From positions 1-64,000 of the forward strand of contig NZ_JACRST010000005.1 of the NCBI RefSeq assembly GCF_014384885.1: a stretch of DNA of 64,000 nucleotides, given 5' to 3'. The DNA is from Ligaoa zhengdingensis (GTDB taxonomy: Bacteria > Bacillota > Clostridia > Oscillospirales > Ruminococcaceae). Of the stretch, positions 31,146 through 39,078 are shown piece after piece. Under the pieces are notes generated by a model, which saw only the letters and a program-made list of their open reading frames with translations, was not told where the DNA came from and did no database searches. Numbering within the stretch: position 1 is the first letter of the stretch; each line of letters opens with the position of its first letter. The translations under genes were made by a program, and so were the position numbers.

Positions 31146-33065
31146 ATGAAAATAATCAATATTGGAATTCTCGCCCATGTAGACGCAGGAAAAACAACAT
31201 TGACGGAAAGCCTGCTGTACACCAGTGGAGCGATTGCGGAACAAGGAAACGTGGATAAAGGAACTACAAGAACAGACACTATGATTTTGGAACGGCAGCG
31301 CGGAATTACCATTCAGACAGCGGTTACTTCTTTTTGCTGGAATGATTATAAAATCAATATCGTGGACACTCCCGGTCATATGGATTTTTTAACCGAAGCA
31401 TACCGCTCTTTATCTGTCCTTGACGGAGCTGTTTTAGTCATTTCGGCAAAAGACGGCGTACAGGCACAAACCCGTATATTATTCCATGCGCTTCAGAAAA
31501 TGGACATTCCGACAATTATCTTTATAAATAAGATAGACCAAAATGGGATCGACCTGCGGCGTGTTTACCAAAGCATTAAAGATAAACTTACCAGTGATAT
31601 GATTGTCATGCAGGAGGTTTCCCTGTCGCCAAAGATAACCATGACCGATATTTCTGATTTGGACAAATGGGATATGATTATTTCCGGAAGCGATGAACTA
31701 TTAGAACGATATGTTGCAGAGGATTCTTTGGATATACAGGAATTACAATATGAAAAGTGCAAAAGAACCAGATGCTGCTCTTTGTTTCCTGTTTATCATG
31801 GGAGTGCAAAAGACAATTTAGGAACAGAAAAACTGATTGAAGCGATTACAGAAACTTTCATTACAGAAACAGACGATATTCAGTCTGAATTATGTGGATA
31901 TGTTTTTAAGGTTGAGTATACAGAGCGGAAAAAACGGCTTTCTTATTTACGCCTGTATCATGGGACGCTCCATTTACGGGATACCCTGCTGCTGTCAAAA
32001 AAGGAAAAAATAAAGATTACAGAAATGTGTATTCCGTCAAATGGTGAAATCGTCCCGGTTGACCATGCCTGTCCGGGAGAAATTGTTATTTTAGCTGATG
32101 ATACTTTGAAACTGAACGACATTCTGGGAAATGAAAAACTCCTGCCTCACAAAACACGGATTGATAATCCCATGCCATTACTTCGGACAACGGTAGAGCC
32201 GCAAAAGCCGGAGCAAAGGGAAGCCCTGTTAAATGCCCTCACAGAGATTGCTGATACAGACCCTCTTTTGCATTTTGACATTGATACTGTTACACATGAG
32301 ATTATATTATCTTTTTTGGGAAAAGTACAGTTAGAAGTTATTTGTTCGCTATTAGAAGAAAAATATCATGTGGGCGTGGCTATGAAAGAGCCTTCGGTTA
32401 TTTATCTGGAAAGACCGCAAAAAAAAGCGAGCTACACGATTCATATTGAAGTGCCGCCGAATCCGTTTTGGGCATCTATTGGTTTGACTGTAACACCGCT
32501 TCCTGTTGGAAGCGGAACACAATATAAAAGCGAGGTATCTCTCGGCTATTTAAACCAAAGTTTTCAAAATGCCGTCATGGAGGGTGTGCGTTATGGAATG
32601 GAGCAGGGCTTATATGGCTGGGGAGTGACAGACTGCCAAATTTGTTTTGATTATGGAGTTTATTACAGCCCGGTCAGCACCCCCGCTGATTTTCGTTTTC
32701 TTGCGCCTGTCGTGTTGGAGCAGGCATTGAAAAAAGCAGGAACACAACTGTTGGAACCATACCTTTCCTTTACCCTTTTTGCACCGCAGGAATATCTTTC
32801 ACGGGCTTATAATGACGCACCAAAGTATTGCGCAATCATTGAATCAACCAGACTTGAAAAAGATGAAGTTATTTTTAAGGGGGAAATCCCTGCCCGTTGT
32901 ATTGGTGAATATAGAAATGATTTGAATTTTTATACAAATGGAAGAAGTGTCTGCATTACAGAATTAAAAGGGTATCAGGAAACTTCCGGCGAGCCTGTGT
33001 TTCAGCCACGCCGCCCGAACAGCCGTTTAGACAAGATCCGGCATATGTTTCAGAAGATAATGTAA
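31146..33065 (+). CDS. tet(32): Tetracycline resistance ribosomal protection protein, Tet(32)-like
   Basis: 639 residues, ATG after AAAGGAGGACAATC. An EF-G-like GTPase that binds the ribosome and releases tetracycline: G1 AHVDAGKTT (about 10-18), G3 DTPGH (about 74-78), G4 NKID (about 128-131), and the conserved C-terminal loop with YSPVSTPADFR. It is full length. From memory the sequence is closest to the Tet(O)/Tet(W)/Tet(M) group but is none of those; the internal segments fit Tet(32). A mosaic of Tet(O) and Tet(32) is less likely because the first 60 residues also differ from Tet(O). Exact allele needs alignment. Confidence 0.85.
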   Translation: MKIINIGILAHVDAGKTTLTESLLYTSGAIAEQGNVDKGTTRTDTMILERQRGITIQTAVTSFCWNDYKINIVDTPGHMDFLTEAYRSLSVLDGAVLVISAKDGVQAQTRILFHALQKMDIPTIIFINKIDQNGIDLRRVYQSIKDKLTSDMIVMQEVSLSPKITMTDISDLDKWDMIISGSDELLERYVAEDSLDIQELQYEKCKRTRCCSLFPVYHGSAKDNLGTEKLIEAITETFITETDDIQSELCGYVFKVEYTERKKRLSYLRLYHGTLHLRDTLLLSKKEKIKITEMCIPSNGEIVPVDHACPGEIVILADDTLKLNDILGNEKLLPHKTRIDNPMPLLRTTVEPQKPEQREALLNALTEIADTDPLLHFDIDTVTHEIILSFLGKVQLEVICSLLEEKYHVGVAMKEPSVIYLERPQKKASYTIHIEVPPNPFWASIGLTVTPLPVGSGTQYKSEVSLGYLNQSFQNAVMEGVRYGMEQGLYGWGVTDCQICFDYGVYYSPVSTPADFRFLAPVVLEQALKKAGTQLLEPYLSFTLFAPQEYLSRAYNDAPKYCAIIESTRLEKDEVIFKGEIPARCIGEYRNDLNFYTNGRSVCITELKGYQETSGEPVFQPRRPNSRLDKIRHMFQKIM

Positions 33066-33146
33066 CATCTTGCGCAATGCAAACGTTCATTGCTGGCTAT
33101 TGCGAAATATCATTGATAAAATCAGCATCAGAGAGGAGGAACCATT

Positions 33147-33601
33147 TTGAACCAGAAACAGACGGATATTACAACAGGAAAGCAAATACGTCATCTGCGA
33201 ACACAATCGGGAATGACACAGGAAGAACTGGCTGGGAAATTGAATGTTACCCGGCAGGCGCTATCGAATTGGGAGAGAGATGTTAATGAACCCGATTTAA
33301 ATACGTTGAAAAAAATTTGTTTTCTTTTTGGAGTCCACATGGACGATTTTGCGAAGGAGGTAATAACAAAAATGGAAACATGTGAAAAAAAGAGAAACGA
33401 CAATTTAATAAGTATGATATGGCAATTGGACTTTTTTATGGTGTCGGGATATTTCTTGGCATTGGTATTTTCTTTGTTGGCGGTTTTATGACAATGTCGG
33501 GTGCAGGGTGGGGAGCATCACTATTTGGCGGTGGCTGTTTTTCTCTTGTATTTGGCTTGATATGCCATGCAGTTATTACATTGAGAAGAAATGACAAATG
33601 A
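33147..33601 (+). pseudogene. XRE-family regulator with C-terminal membrane domain, frameshifted
   Basis: A TTG start 7 nt after GGAGG opens an HTH_3 domain (TGKQIRHLRTQSGMTQEELAGKLNVTRQALSNWER, about 10-45) in a frame that stops at 33491. The second half, KYDMAIGLFYGVGIFLGIGIFFVGGFM (two membrane helices), is in the -1 frame from about 33403 to 33601. Regulators with exactly this HTH-plus-membrane plan exist as single proteins, so a 1-base change near 33396-33415 (an A/T-rich stretch) has split it. The truncated HTH part could still be made. Confidence 0.65.
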
Positions 33602-33667
33602 TGACATATCCTGCTTTCTAGTCTTTTCGGTCATATCGCGTAAAAAAGCCGCTGCTTTTGGCTTTCC

Positions 33668-33722
33668 AATAGCGGCGGCAAAGGGAAATATCCTTTGAAT
33701 ACCTTACAGAAGAAAAGTTTTG
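33668..33722 (+). pseudogene. Remnant of a second sigma-like gene
   Basis: About 15 codons (RQREISFEYLTEEKF) match the segment HKREISLEYLTDEKH of the intact sigma-like gene at 34787 (nucleotides 34903-34941). No gene continues on either side. It marks an old duplication or recombination join flanking the methyltransferase gene. Confidence 0.5.
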
Positions 33723-33814
33723 CAGCATTATAAAAATAAAAGCCTATACCATTTTGGAAAGAAAAGATACATAATAGTCAAGACGGCAACAATCAGAAGT
33801 TATGGAGGGTAACA

Positions 33815-34582
33815 ATGGAATATAGTAAGGAAGATTTAATGGAAGCAAAAAGGCAAATTTTGGGAGTGGGAGAGAACATGGGAACAGAGGAAAGCAAAAA
33901 GATCTGGGAGAAAAACGCACAATTTTGGGATGATGCAATGGGTGACGAATCCAATGAATTTCACAGAGAGGTAGTACGTCCCAAAGTAACGGAACTTCTC
34001 TCTCCTGATCCTTCGGATTACATTTTGGATATTGCGTGCGGCAATGGAAATTATTCTTCGTATCTTGCACAGAGAGGCGCTTCGGTCGTCGCTTTTGATT
34101 ACAGCAAAAAAATGATAGAATTGGCTAAAAGACGGCGATCACAATATGCAAAACAAATTGAGTTTTGCGTAGCGGATGCGACCAATAGAGAAAGCTTATT
34201 AGGATTAAAAAGAAATCGAGCCTTTACGAAAGCAGTTTCTAATATGGCAATTATGGATATTACGGATATTGAACCGCTTTTTATGGCTGTTTATGAACTA
34301 TTGGAGGAAAACGGGATTTTTGTCTTTGCAACGCAGCACCCTTGTTTTATCACATTGACTGAAAAATATATGACACCGCACAGTTACTATGATATAGCGA
34401 TCGAAGGGCAGCCGGAGGAGCAGATTTATTATCATCGTTCCATACAAGATATTTTTAACCTTTGTTTCAGAGCTGGATTTGTCATTGATGGATTTTATGA
34501 AGAATGTTTCAAAAACAATAAAGAAATTCCTATGGTAATGATAGTAAGGCTTAAAAAGGTAAAACGTGATAGCTTAAAATAA
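33815..34582 (+). CDS. SAM-dependent methyltransferase
   Basis: 255 residues, ATG after GGAGGGTAACA. Class I Rossmann fold: motif I ILDIACGNGNYSSYLAQRG (about 69-87), the acidic post-I strand VVAFDYSKKMIELAKRR, then FCVADATN and KAVSNMAIMDI. The C-terminus resembles small-molecule methyltransferases of the UbiE/Methyltransf_11 type. The first 15 residues (MEYSKEDLMEAKRQI) look like the front of an unrelated small protein fused on. Substrate unknown; not an Erm rRNA methylase, since the NPPY-like motif is absent. Low GC like tet and unlike the mobilization genes. Confidence 0.8.
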   Translation: MEYSKEDLMEAKRQILGVGENMGTEESKKIWEKNAQFWDDAMGDESNEFHREVVRPKVTELLSPDPSDYILDIACGNGNYSSYLAQRGASVVAFDYSKKMIELAKRRRSQYAKQIEFCVADATNRESLLGLKRNRAFTKAVSNMAIMDITDIEPLFMAVYELLEENGIFVFATQHPCFITLTEKYMTPHSYYDIAIEGQPEEQIYYHRSIQDIFNLCFRAGFVIDGFYEECFKNNKEIPMVMIVRLKKVKRDSLK

Positions 34583-34622
34583 ATTCAAGTTTGCCGGATA
34601 AATAGCAAACCCGGCCGAGCCA

Positions 34623-34661
34623 GTCAACGGTCAAGATGAACGGGCTTCGCCCGCCGTTGAC
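34623..34661. repeat. Nested stem-loop
   Basis: GTCAACGG (34623-34630) pairs with CCGTTGAC (34654-34661) and encloses CGGGC-TTC-GCCCG (34641-34653). It lies between the methyltransferase and the sigma-like gene, 125 bp before the latter. Possible terminator without a T tract, or a protein-binding site. Confidence 0.55.
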
Positions 34662-34786
34662 AGCCCCGCCCGGTTTTGCAGTTAGGCAGTCAAGGAGCGA
34701 CAGCCTAAAGTGCTGCCGCCCCTTACTATCATAAAAAGCAACTACTAACCAGCCACAGCCCTTTTGGGAGGAAAGGGGGATTTTCC

Positions 34787-35233
34787 ATGACCTGTACAGA
34801 AGAATATCGGGAACATATCGAGTACACTTTCCATGCCTTTTGCAAAGTCGTTATCCGAAATGCAACGATCAACGCAGCGAGGACACGGAGCAGGAAGCAC
34901 AAAAGAGAAATATCCCTTGAATACCTCACAGACGAAAAGCACTACCCTTTAGGCACGACAGATGAATATTTCCAAGCCCCGGAGCCGGACGAGGAATACA
35001 TACTTACCCTTTGCGGCGATACGGTCATTTTCAGCAGCGGTTTACTTGCGGAAGCCCTGTCACGGCTGGACGAACGGGAGCGGGAAATGATTTACCTGTC
35101 CTTTTTCAAGCGTATTCCACAGCACGAAATTGGCAGACAGTACGGGCGCAGCCGCAGCACAGCGGGCTACCATATCCGAAAAGCCCTACGGCAGCTCCAA
35201 GCGGAAATGGAGGGAATGGCATATGAGAAATAA
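34787..35233 (+). CDS. Sigma-70-like regulator, element 3
   Basis: 148 residues, ATG about 14 nt after GGAGGAAAGGGGG. The C-terminal half is a sigma region 4 HTH (SRLDEREREMIYLSFFKRIPQHEIGRQYGRSRSTAGYHIRKALRQL). The N-terminal part (EYREHIEYTFHAFCKVVIRNATINAARTRSRKHKREIS) is the lead found in the Tn916-type sigma-like orf that regulates excision genes. It overlaps the HTH protein by 11 bp. Confidence 0.8.
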   Translation: MTCTEEYREHIEYTFHAFCKVVIRNATINAARTRSRKHKREISLEYLTDEKHYPLGTTDEYFQAPEPDEEYILTLCGDTVIFSSGLLAEALSRLDEREREMIYLSFFKRIPQHEIGRQYGRSRSTAGYHIRKALRQLQAEMEGMAYEK

Positions 35234-35426
35234 TAGGCTTCTCCCCTATGAAACAATCGTCCAAGCCGCCAGCGGGGAGCCGGAAGCGGTGGGAACTGTA
35301 TTGCAGTATTACCGCCGCCGCATACAATGTGCCGCCCGTGTGAATGGACGGGTAGACCAAGATACAGAGGACTACATCACCCAGACGCTTCTCACAGCTA
35401 TTTTCAAGTTCCGCTTTGGGAGATAG
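35223..35426 (+). CDS. Small helix-turn-helix protein (Tn916-type), element 3
   Basis: 67 residues (MRNNRLLPYETIVQAASGEPEAVGTVLQYYRRRIQCAARVNG...), ATG inside the end of the sigma-like gene. The sequence matches the HTH_16-type partner that always follows that sigma-like gene in Tn916/tet(W)-type elements. Together they probably regulate the element's transfer or recombination genes. Confidence 0.75.
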   Translation: MRNNRLLPYETIVQAASGEPEAVGTVLQYYRRRIQCAARVNGRVDQDTEDYITQTLLTAIFKFRFGR

Positions 35427-35471
35427 CCCTACCGCCTACAACTGAATAACCGCCGCTTCGCCGGCAACCAG

Positions 35472-35510
35472 AAAGCAGTAAATCTATTCAACAGATTTGC
35501 TGCTTTTTTT
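35472..35510 (+). terminator. Terminator after the sigma/HTH pair
   Basis: AGCAGTAAATCT pairs with AGATTTGCTGCT (one bulge) and is followed by seven T. Confidence 0.85.
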
Positions 35511-35638
35511 CGTTCCTGTTTGGCATTTTTGAAAATCCCCAGTATGAAAAAACAAAAGGGAAAATAGCCGCCGCAGTTGGCAAAATCCCTTACTTATCCG
35601 TAGAGGGTATCAAAGAAAAAAATACTGCCATTGTCCGC

Positions 35639-35758
35639 CTATTCCGGCTTGCGTGGTGTTGTAGGGAATAGAGGGGAAATTCTAAAAATCTCCGTCCATT
35701 TTGCTTTGCGTGGTGTTGTAGGTAGTGAAAGGAAAATTTTCAAGATAAGCCGGAATAG
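35639..35758. other. Candidate oriT / relaxosome site of element 3
   Basis: In the 533-bp gene-free stretch 35427-35959: an inverted repeat CTATTCCGGCTT (35639-35650) with AAGCCGGAATAG (35747-35758), and inside it a 16-bp direct repeat TGCGTGGTGTTGTAGG at 35650-35665 and 35707-35722. It lies 200 bp before MobC and the relaxase. The nick site itself is not recognizable, and the R1162 core of elements 1 and 2 is absent. Nothing else is seen in the rest of the stretch except the terminator at 35472. Confidence 0.5.
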
Positions 35759-35959
35759 CGGGTAGCAAAGCCCTTTTGAAACGTTTTGTTAGCGGAAAGG
35801 ACGGGAGCCGGGGAACGCCGGAGTTTTTCAGAGCAAGATTCTACCGAGGTGCCAAAATTCGCTCTCCGCTTATTTTTGCCCCTGCGGGAATCTTGTTGGG
35901 GAGTGCCTTCCCCAAACCCTGCTATGCGCCCTGTCGGGCGAGAAAGGAGGTCACAGACC

Positions 35960-36358
35960 ATGCGAAAGAAATACAATACGCCCCACCGCCGTCATGTGGT
36001 AAAGACCCGCATGACCGATGAAGAATACGCCGACTTCACCGGGCGGCTGGCGGCTTATGAAATCAGCCAGTCCGAGTTTATCCGGCAAGCCATACGGAAA
36101 GCGACCATACGCCCCATTGTCACCGTTTCCCCGGTCAATGACGGGCTGCTTGCCGCCCTCTCCAAGCTCACGGCAGAGTACGGGAAAATCGGCGGCAACT
36201 TAAACCAGATTGCCCGGAGCCTGAACGAATACGGAAGCCCCTACCGGGGGCTGGAAAAGGAAGTGCGGGGAGCCGCCGCCGACCTTGCCGCCTTGAAGTT
36301 TGAAGTCTTGCAGAAAGTAGGTGAAGCCGTTGGCGATACTCAAACATATCAGCTCTAA
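35960..36358 (+). CDS. mobC: MobC-family relaxosome protein, element 3
   Basis: 132 residues, ATG after AGAAAGGAGGTCACAGACC. N-terminal ribbon-helix-helix-like segment (VKTRMTDEEYADFTGRLAAYEISQSEFIRQAI) and the C-terminal MobC core (LSKLTAEYGKIGGNLNQIARSLNEYG...EVLQKVGE). It opens or marks oriT for the relaxase, whose gene overlaps its 3' end. Confidence 0.88.
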   Translation: MRKKYNTPHRRHVVKTRMTDEEYADFTGRLAAYEISQSEFIRQAIRKATIRPIVTVSPVNDGLLAALSKLTAEYGKIGGNLNQIARSLNEYGSPYRGLEKEVRGAAADLAALKFEVLQKVGEAVGDTQTYQL

Positions 36359-37952
36359 AAATGCCAACTACGGGGACGCTGAAAAATACCTCACATTCGA
36401 GCATGACGAGTTTACCATGAAGCCCACCCTTGACGCAGACGGGCGGCTCATACCGAGGGTAGACTACCGCATATCCTCTCTGAATTGTGGCGGGGAGGAT
36501 TTTGCCGTTGCCTGTATGCGCTCCAATCTCCGCTACGGCAAGAACCAGAAACGGGAGGACGTAAAGAGCCACCACTACATCATCAGCTTTGACCCACGGG
36601 ACGGCCCGGACAACGGCTTGACCGTTGATCGGGCGCAGGAGCTGGGCGAGAAGTTCTGCGCCGAGCATTTCCCCGGACACCAGGCCCTTGTCTGCACCCA
36701 CCCGGACGGACACAGCCACACCGAAAATATCCATGTGCATATCGTCATTAACAGTCTGCGGATTGCGGAGGTTCCCATGCTGCCCCACATGGACAGGCCA
36801 GCGGACAGGAAAGCAGGCTGCAAGCACCGCTGTACGGACGCAGCTATGAACTATCTGAAAGCCGAAGTCATGGAGATGTGCCACAGCGAGGGGCTTTACC
36901 AGATAGACCTTTTGAACGGCAGCAAAGAACGCATTACCGAGCGTGAGTATTGGGCGCAGAAGAAAGGACAGGCTGCCCTTGACAGAGCCAACGCCCCTAT
37001 TGCTGCGGACGGTATCGCGCCCCGGCAGACCAAGTTTGAAACGGATAAGGCGAAGCTGCGCCGGACTATCCGGGAAGCCCTTGCCGCTGCTTCCGGCTTT
37101 GATGAGTTTGCCGCCCTGCTTCTCCGGCATGGTGTGACCGTCAAGGAGAGCCGGGGGCGGCTAAGTTACCTCACGCCGGACAGGACGAAGCCAATTACCG
37201 CCCGGAAGCTGGGGGACGATTTTGACCGGGCTGCTGTCCTCTCCGTTTTGGAGCAGAACGCCGCCAGAGCCGCCGAAAAACCCGCAGCCATAGCGGAATA
37301 CCCCGGCAGTATCAAAGACCGCTTACGGACGAAAAAAGAAGCGAAAAACGCCCCGAACAATGACGCTGTACAGCGCATGGTAGACATAGCCGCCAAGCGA
37401 GCCGAGGGGAAAGGACGGGGCTATGAGAAGTGGGCGACCATGCACAACCTCAAACAGATGTCGGCTACCCTCATGCTCTACCAGCAGTATGGCTTTTCTT
37501 CCCCGGACGAGCTGGACGCTGCCATTTCCGCAGCCAACACCGCCACGCAGGAGAGCCTTGCCGGACTGAAAGGGCTGGAAGCCGCTATCCGGGAGAAAAA
37601 GGAATTGCAGCGCAACCTTTTGGGCTATATCGGCACGAAGCCCGCCCGTGACGGTCTGAAAGCGCAGAAATCGGAGAAAGCCCGGAGAGCCTACCGGGAA
37701 CAGCACGAAAGCGATTTTATCATAGCGGACACAGCCGCCCGTTATTTCCGGGAGCATGGAATAACCAAGCTGCCAGCCAGCAAAGCCCTGCAAAGGGAGA
37801 TTGAGCAGCTTACCGTCCAGAAGAACGCCGGATATAACGACTACCGGGAGAAACGCCAGCGGGCGCAGGAGCTTCAGACAGTCAGACGCAATATCGACCA
37901 GATTTTAAGGGGCGCACCGAGCCAGCAGAAAAAGCGTGAACAGGAGCGTTAA
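36330..37952 (+). CDS. MobP-type relaxase (relaxase/mobilization nuclease family), element 3
   Basis: 540 residues from TTG 36330, which gives the family's usual start MAILKHISSKNANYGDAEKYL; GTG 36321 is in frame but adds three atypical residues. Relaxase motifs: Tyr in the N-terminal NYGDAEKYL segment, SHHYIISFDP, and the three-histidine motif HSHTENIHVHIVINS (about 132-146). The C-terminal half is coiled and Arg/Lys-rich. It is of the VirD2/MOBP kind, a family different from the MOBQ relaxases of elements 1 and 2. It overlaps mobC by 29 bp. Confidence 0.88.
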   Translation: MAILKHISSKNANYGDAEKYLTFEHDEFTMKPTLDADGRLIPRVDYRISSLNCGGEDFAVACMRSNLRYGKNQKREDVKSHHYIISFDPRDGPDNGLTVDRAQELGEKFCAEHFPGHQALVCTHPDGHSHTENIHVHIVINSLRIAEVPMLPHMDRPADRKAGCKHRCTDAAMNYLKAEVMEMCHSEGLYQIDLLNGSKERITEREYWAQKKGQAALDRANAPIAADGIAPRQTKFETDKAKLRRTIREALAAASGFDEFAALLLRHGVTVKESRGRLSYLTPDRTKPITARKLGDDFDRAAVLSVLEQNAARAAEKPAAIAEYPGSIKDRLRTKKEAKNAPNNDAVQRMVDIAAKRAEGKGRGYEKWATMHNLKQMSATLMLYQQYGFSSPDELDAAISAANTATQESLAGLKGLEAAIREKKELQRNLLGYIGTKPARDGLKAQKSEKARRAYREQHESDFIIADTAARYFREHGITKLPASKALQREIEQLTVQKNAGYNDYREKRQRAQELQTVRRNIDQILRGAPSQQKKREQER

Positions 37953-37960
37953 AGACCGCC

Positions 37961-38075
37961 CCGAAATGATACCGAAACCCTACAAAAATACAGGTATGAT
38001 ATGAACCCTTACCGCAATACTCCCCGACTTCCAAACGGGGCTTACAGGGCAGAAAAAGCCCGAAAATGATACCGA
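37961..38075 (+). repeat. Direct repeat CCGAAA(A)TGATACCGA
   Basis: CCGAAATGATACCGA (37961-37975) and CCGAAAATGATACCGA (38060-38075) recur 100 bp apart in the spacer between the relaxase and the small protein at 38139. The pair frames a T-poor stretch containing CCCCG/CGGGG (38021-38038). Possibly a regulatory or origin-associated site. Confidence 0.5.
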
Positions 38076-38138
38076 GAACATACAGAAAATGCCCCCTATC
38101 CCGCTACACCGATAGGAACGGCAGAAAGGAGCTTACCA

Positions 38139-38330
38139 TTGCCGAGAATGAGCAAGAAGCGGCGGCTGGAATGGTCTTTCTTCCTCAACCACCGCAACCG
38201 TATCACTTACAACGACCTATGCCGGGGCTGCACCCGTGACTGCAAACAGAGCTTCCGGGCGGTTATCATACTATGCCCTCGCTATTATTCCAAACGCTGG
38301 AAAAAGGAGGACGCAGCCTATGGCAGATAA
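38139..38330 (+). CDS. Small Cys-containing protein, element 3
   Basis: 63 residues, TTG start 7 nt after AAAGGAG. Basic, with CxxCxxxC (LCRGCTRDCKQ, about 28-38) and a later Cys; likely zinc-binding. It overlaps the start of the replication initiator by 11 bp, so it belongs to that operon. The same position in element 2 is taken by the Cys_rich_VLP gene. Function unknown. Confidence 0.65.
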   Translation: MPRMSKKRRLEWSFFLNHRNRITYNDLCRGCTRDCKQSFRAVIILCPRYYSKRWKKEDAAYGR

Positions 38331-39078
38331 CCGCAAATATTACTACCTCAAGCTGAAAGAGAGCTATTTTGACGATGATGCAATCGTTCTGCTGGAAAGT
38401 ATGCAGGACGGCGTTATCTATTCCAACATTCTCTTGAAGCTGTACTTGAAATCGCTGAAAAACGGCGGGAAATTGCAGCTTGACGAGAATATCCCCTACA
38501 CCGCCCAGATGATTGCGACCATTACCCGCCAGCAGGTAGGTACCGTAGAGAGAGCTTTGAAAATCTTTATGAAGCTGGGGCTTGTGGAGCCTTTGCCAAG
38601 CGGCGCACTCTACATGAGCAACATTGAGCTTTTAATCGGCCAGTCCTCTACCGAGGGGGAGCGCAAGCGCAGGGCGCGGCTGGCTTTGCAGGAACAAAAA
38701 GCCCTGCCGCAGACAGGGGCGGACAAATGTCCACCATATCGAGCGGACATTTGTCCACCAGAGATAGAGATAGAGAAAGAGATAGATATAGAAATAGAAA
38801 AAGAGAGAGAGTTAGAAACGGGACACCCCGCCCCCGCCGCCTATGGCAGATACCACAATGTCATTCTTTCCGATACGGAGCTTGACGGGCTGAAAACAGA
38901 GCTTCCCGGCAAGTGGGAGTATTACATTGACCGCCTATCCTGCCATATCGCTTCCAGCGGGAGGAAATACAAGAGCCATGCAGCCACGATTTTCAAGTGG
39001 GCGCAGGAGGACGCAGCCAAGAAAGCCCCGAAAAAGGGCATACCCGATTATACCTGTAAGGAGGGCGAGAGCTTATGA
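38320..39078 (+). CDS. Replication initiator (phage replisome organizer type), element 3
   Basis: 252 residues, ATG after AAAGGAGGACGCAGCCT. N-terminal winged-helix (RKYYYLKLKESYFDDDAIVLLESMQDGVIYSNILLKLYLKSLKNGG, TRQQVGTVERALKIF) nearly identical in plan to the element 2 initiator; the linker is encoded by two iteron-like repeats and an A/G-rich stretch, and the C-terminal domain ends KGIPDYTCKEGES. Overlaps the DnaC-like gene by 4 bp. Confidence 0.87.
   Translation: MADNRKYYYLKLKESYFDDDAIVLLESMQDGVIYSNILLKLYLKSLKNGGKLQLDENIPYTAQMIATITRQQVGTVERALKIFMKLGLVEPLPSGALYMSNIELLIGQSSTEGERKRRARLALQEQKALPQTGADKCPPYRADICPPEIEIEKEIDIEIEKERELETGHPAPAAYGRYHNVILSDTELDGLKTELPGKWEYYIDRLSCHIASSGRKYKSHAATIFKWAQEDAAKKAPKKGIPDYTCKEGESL
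38721..38760 (+). repeat. Iteron-like repeats within the replication initiator gene, element 3
   Basis: GGACAAATGTCCACCA (38721-38736) and GGACATTTGTCCACCA (38745-38760), 24 bp apart, each with GGACA-nn-TGTCC symmetry. About 55 bp of GAGATAGARA-type purine repeats follow (38761-38815). Same repeat and layout as at 27149 in element 2. Confidence 0.6.

Noticed and set aside
33815..34582. Erm-type rRNA methylase
   Set aside because: The N-terminal motifs and the absence of an NPPY-type motif fit a small-molecule class I methyltransferase; macrolide resistance cannot be claimed.
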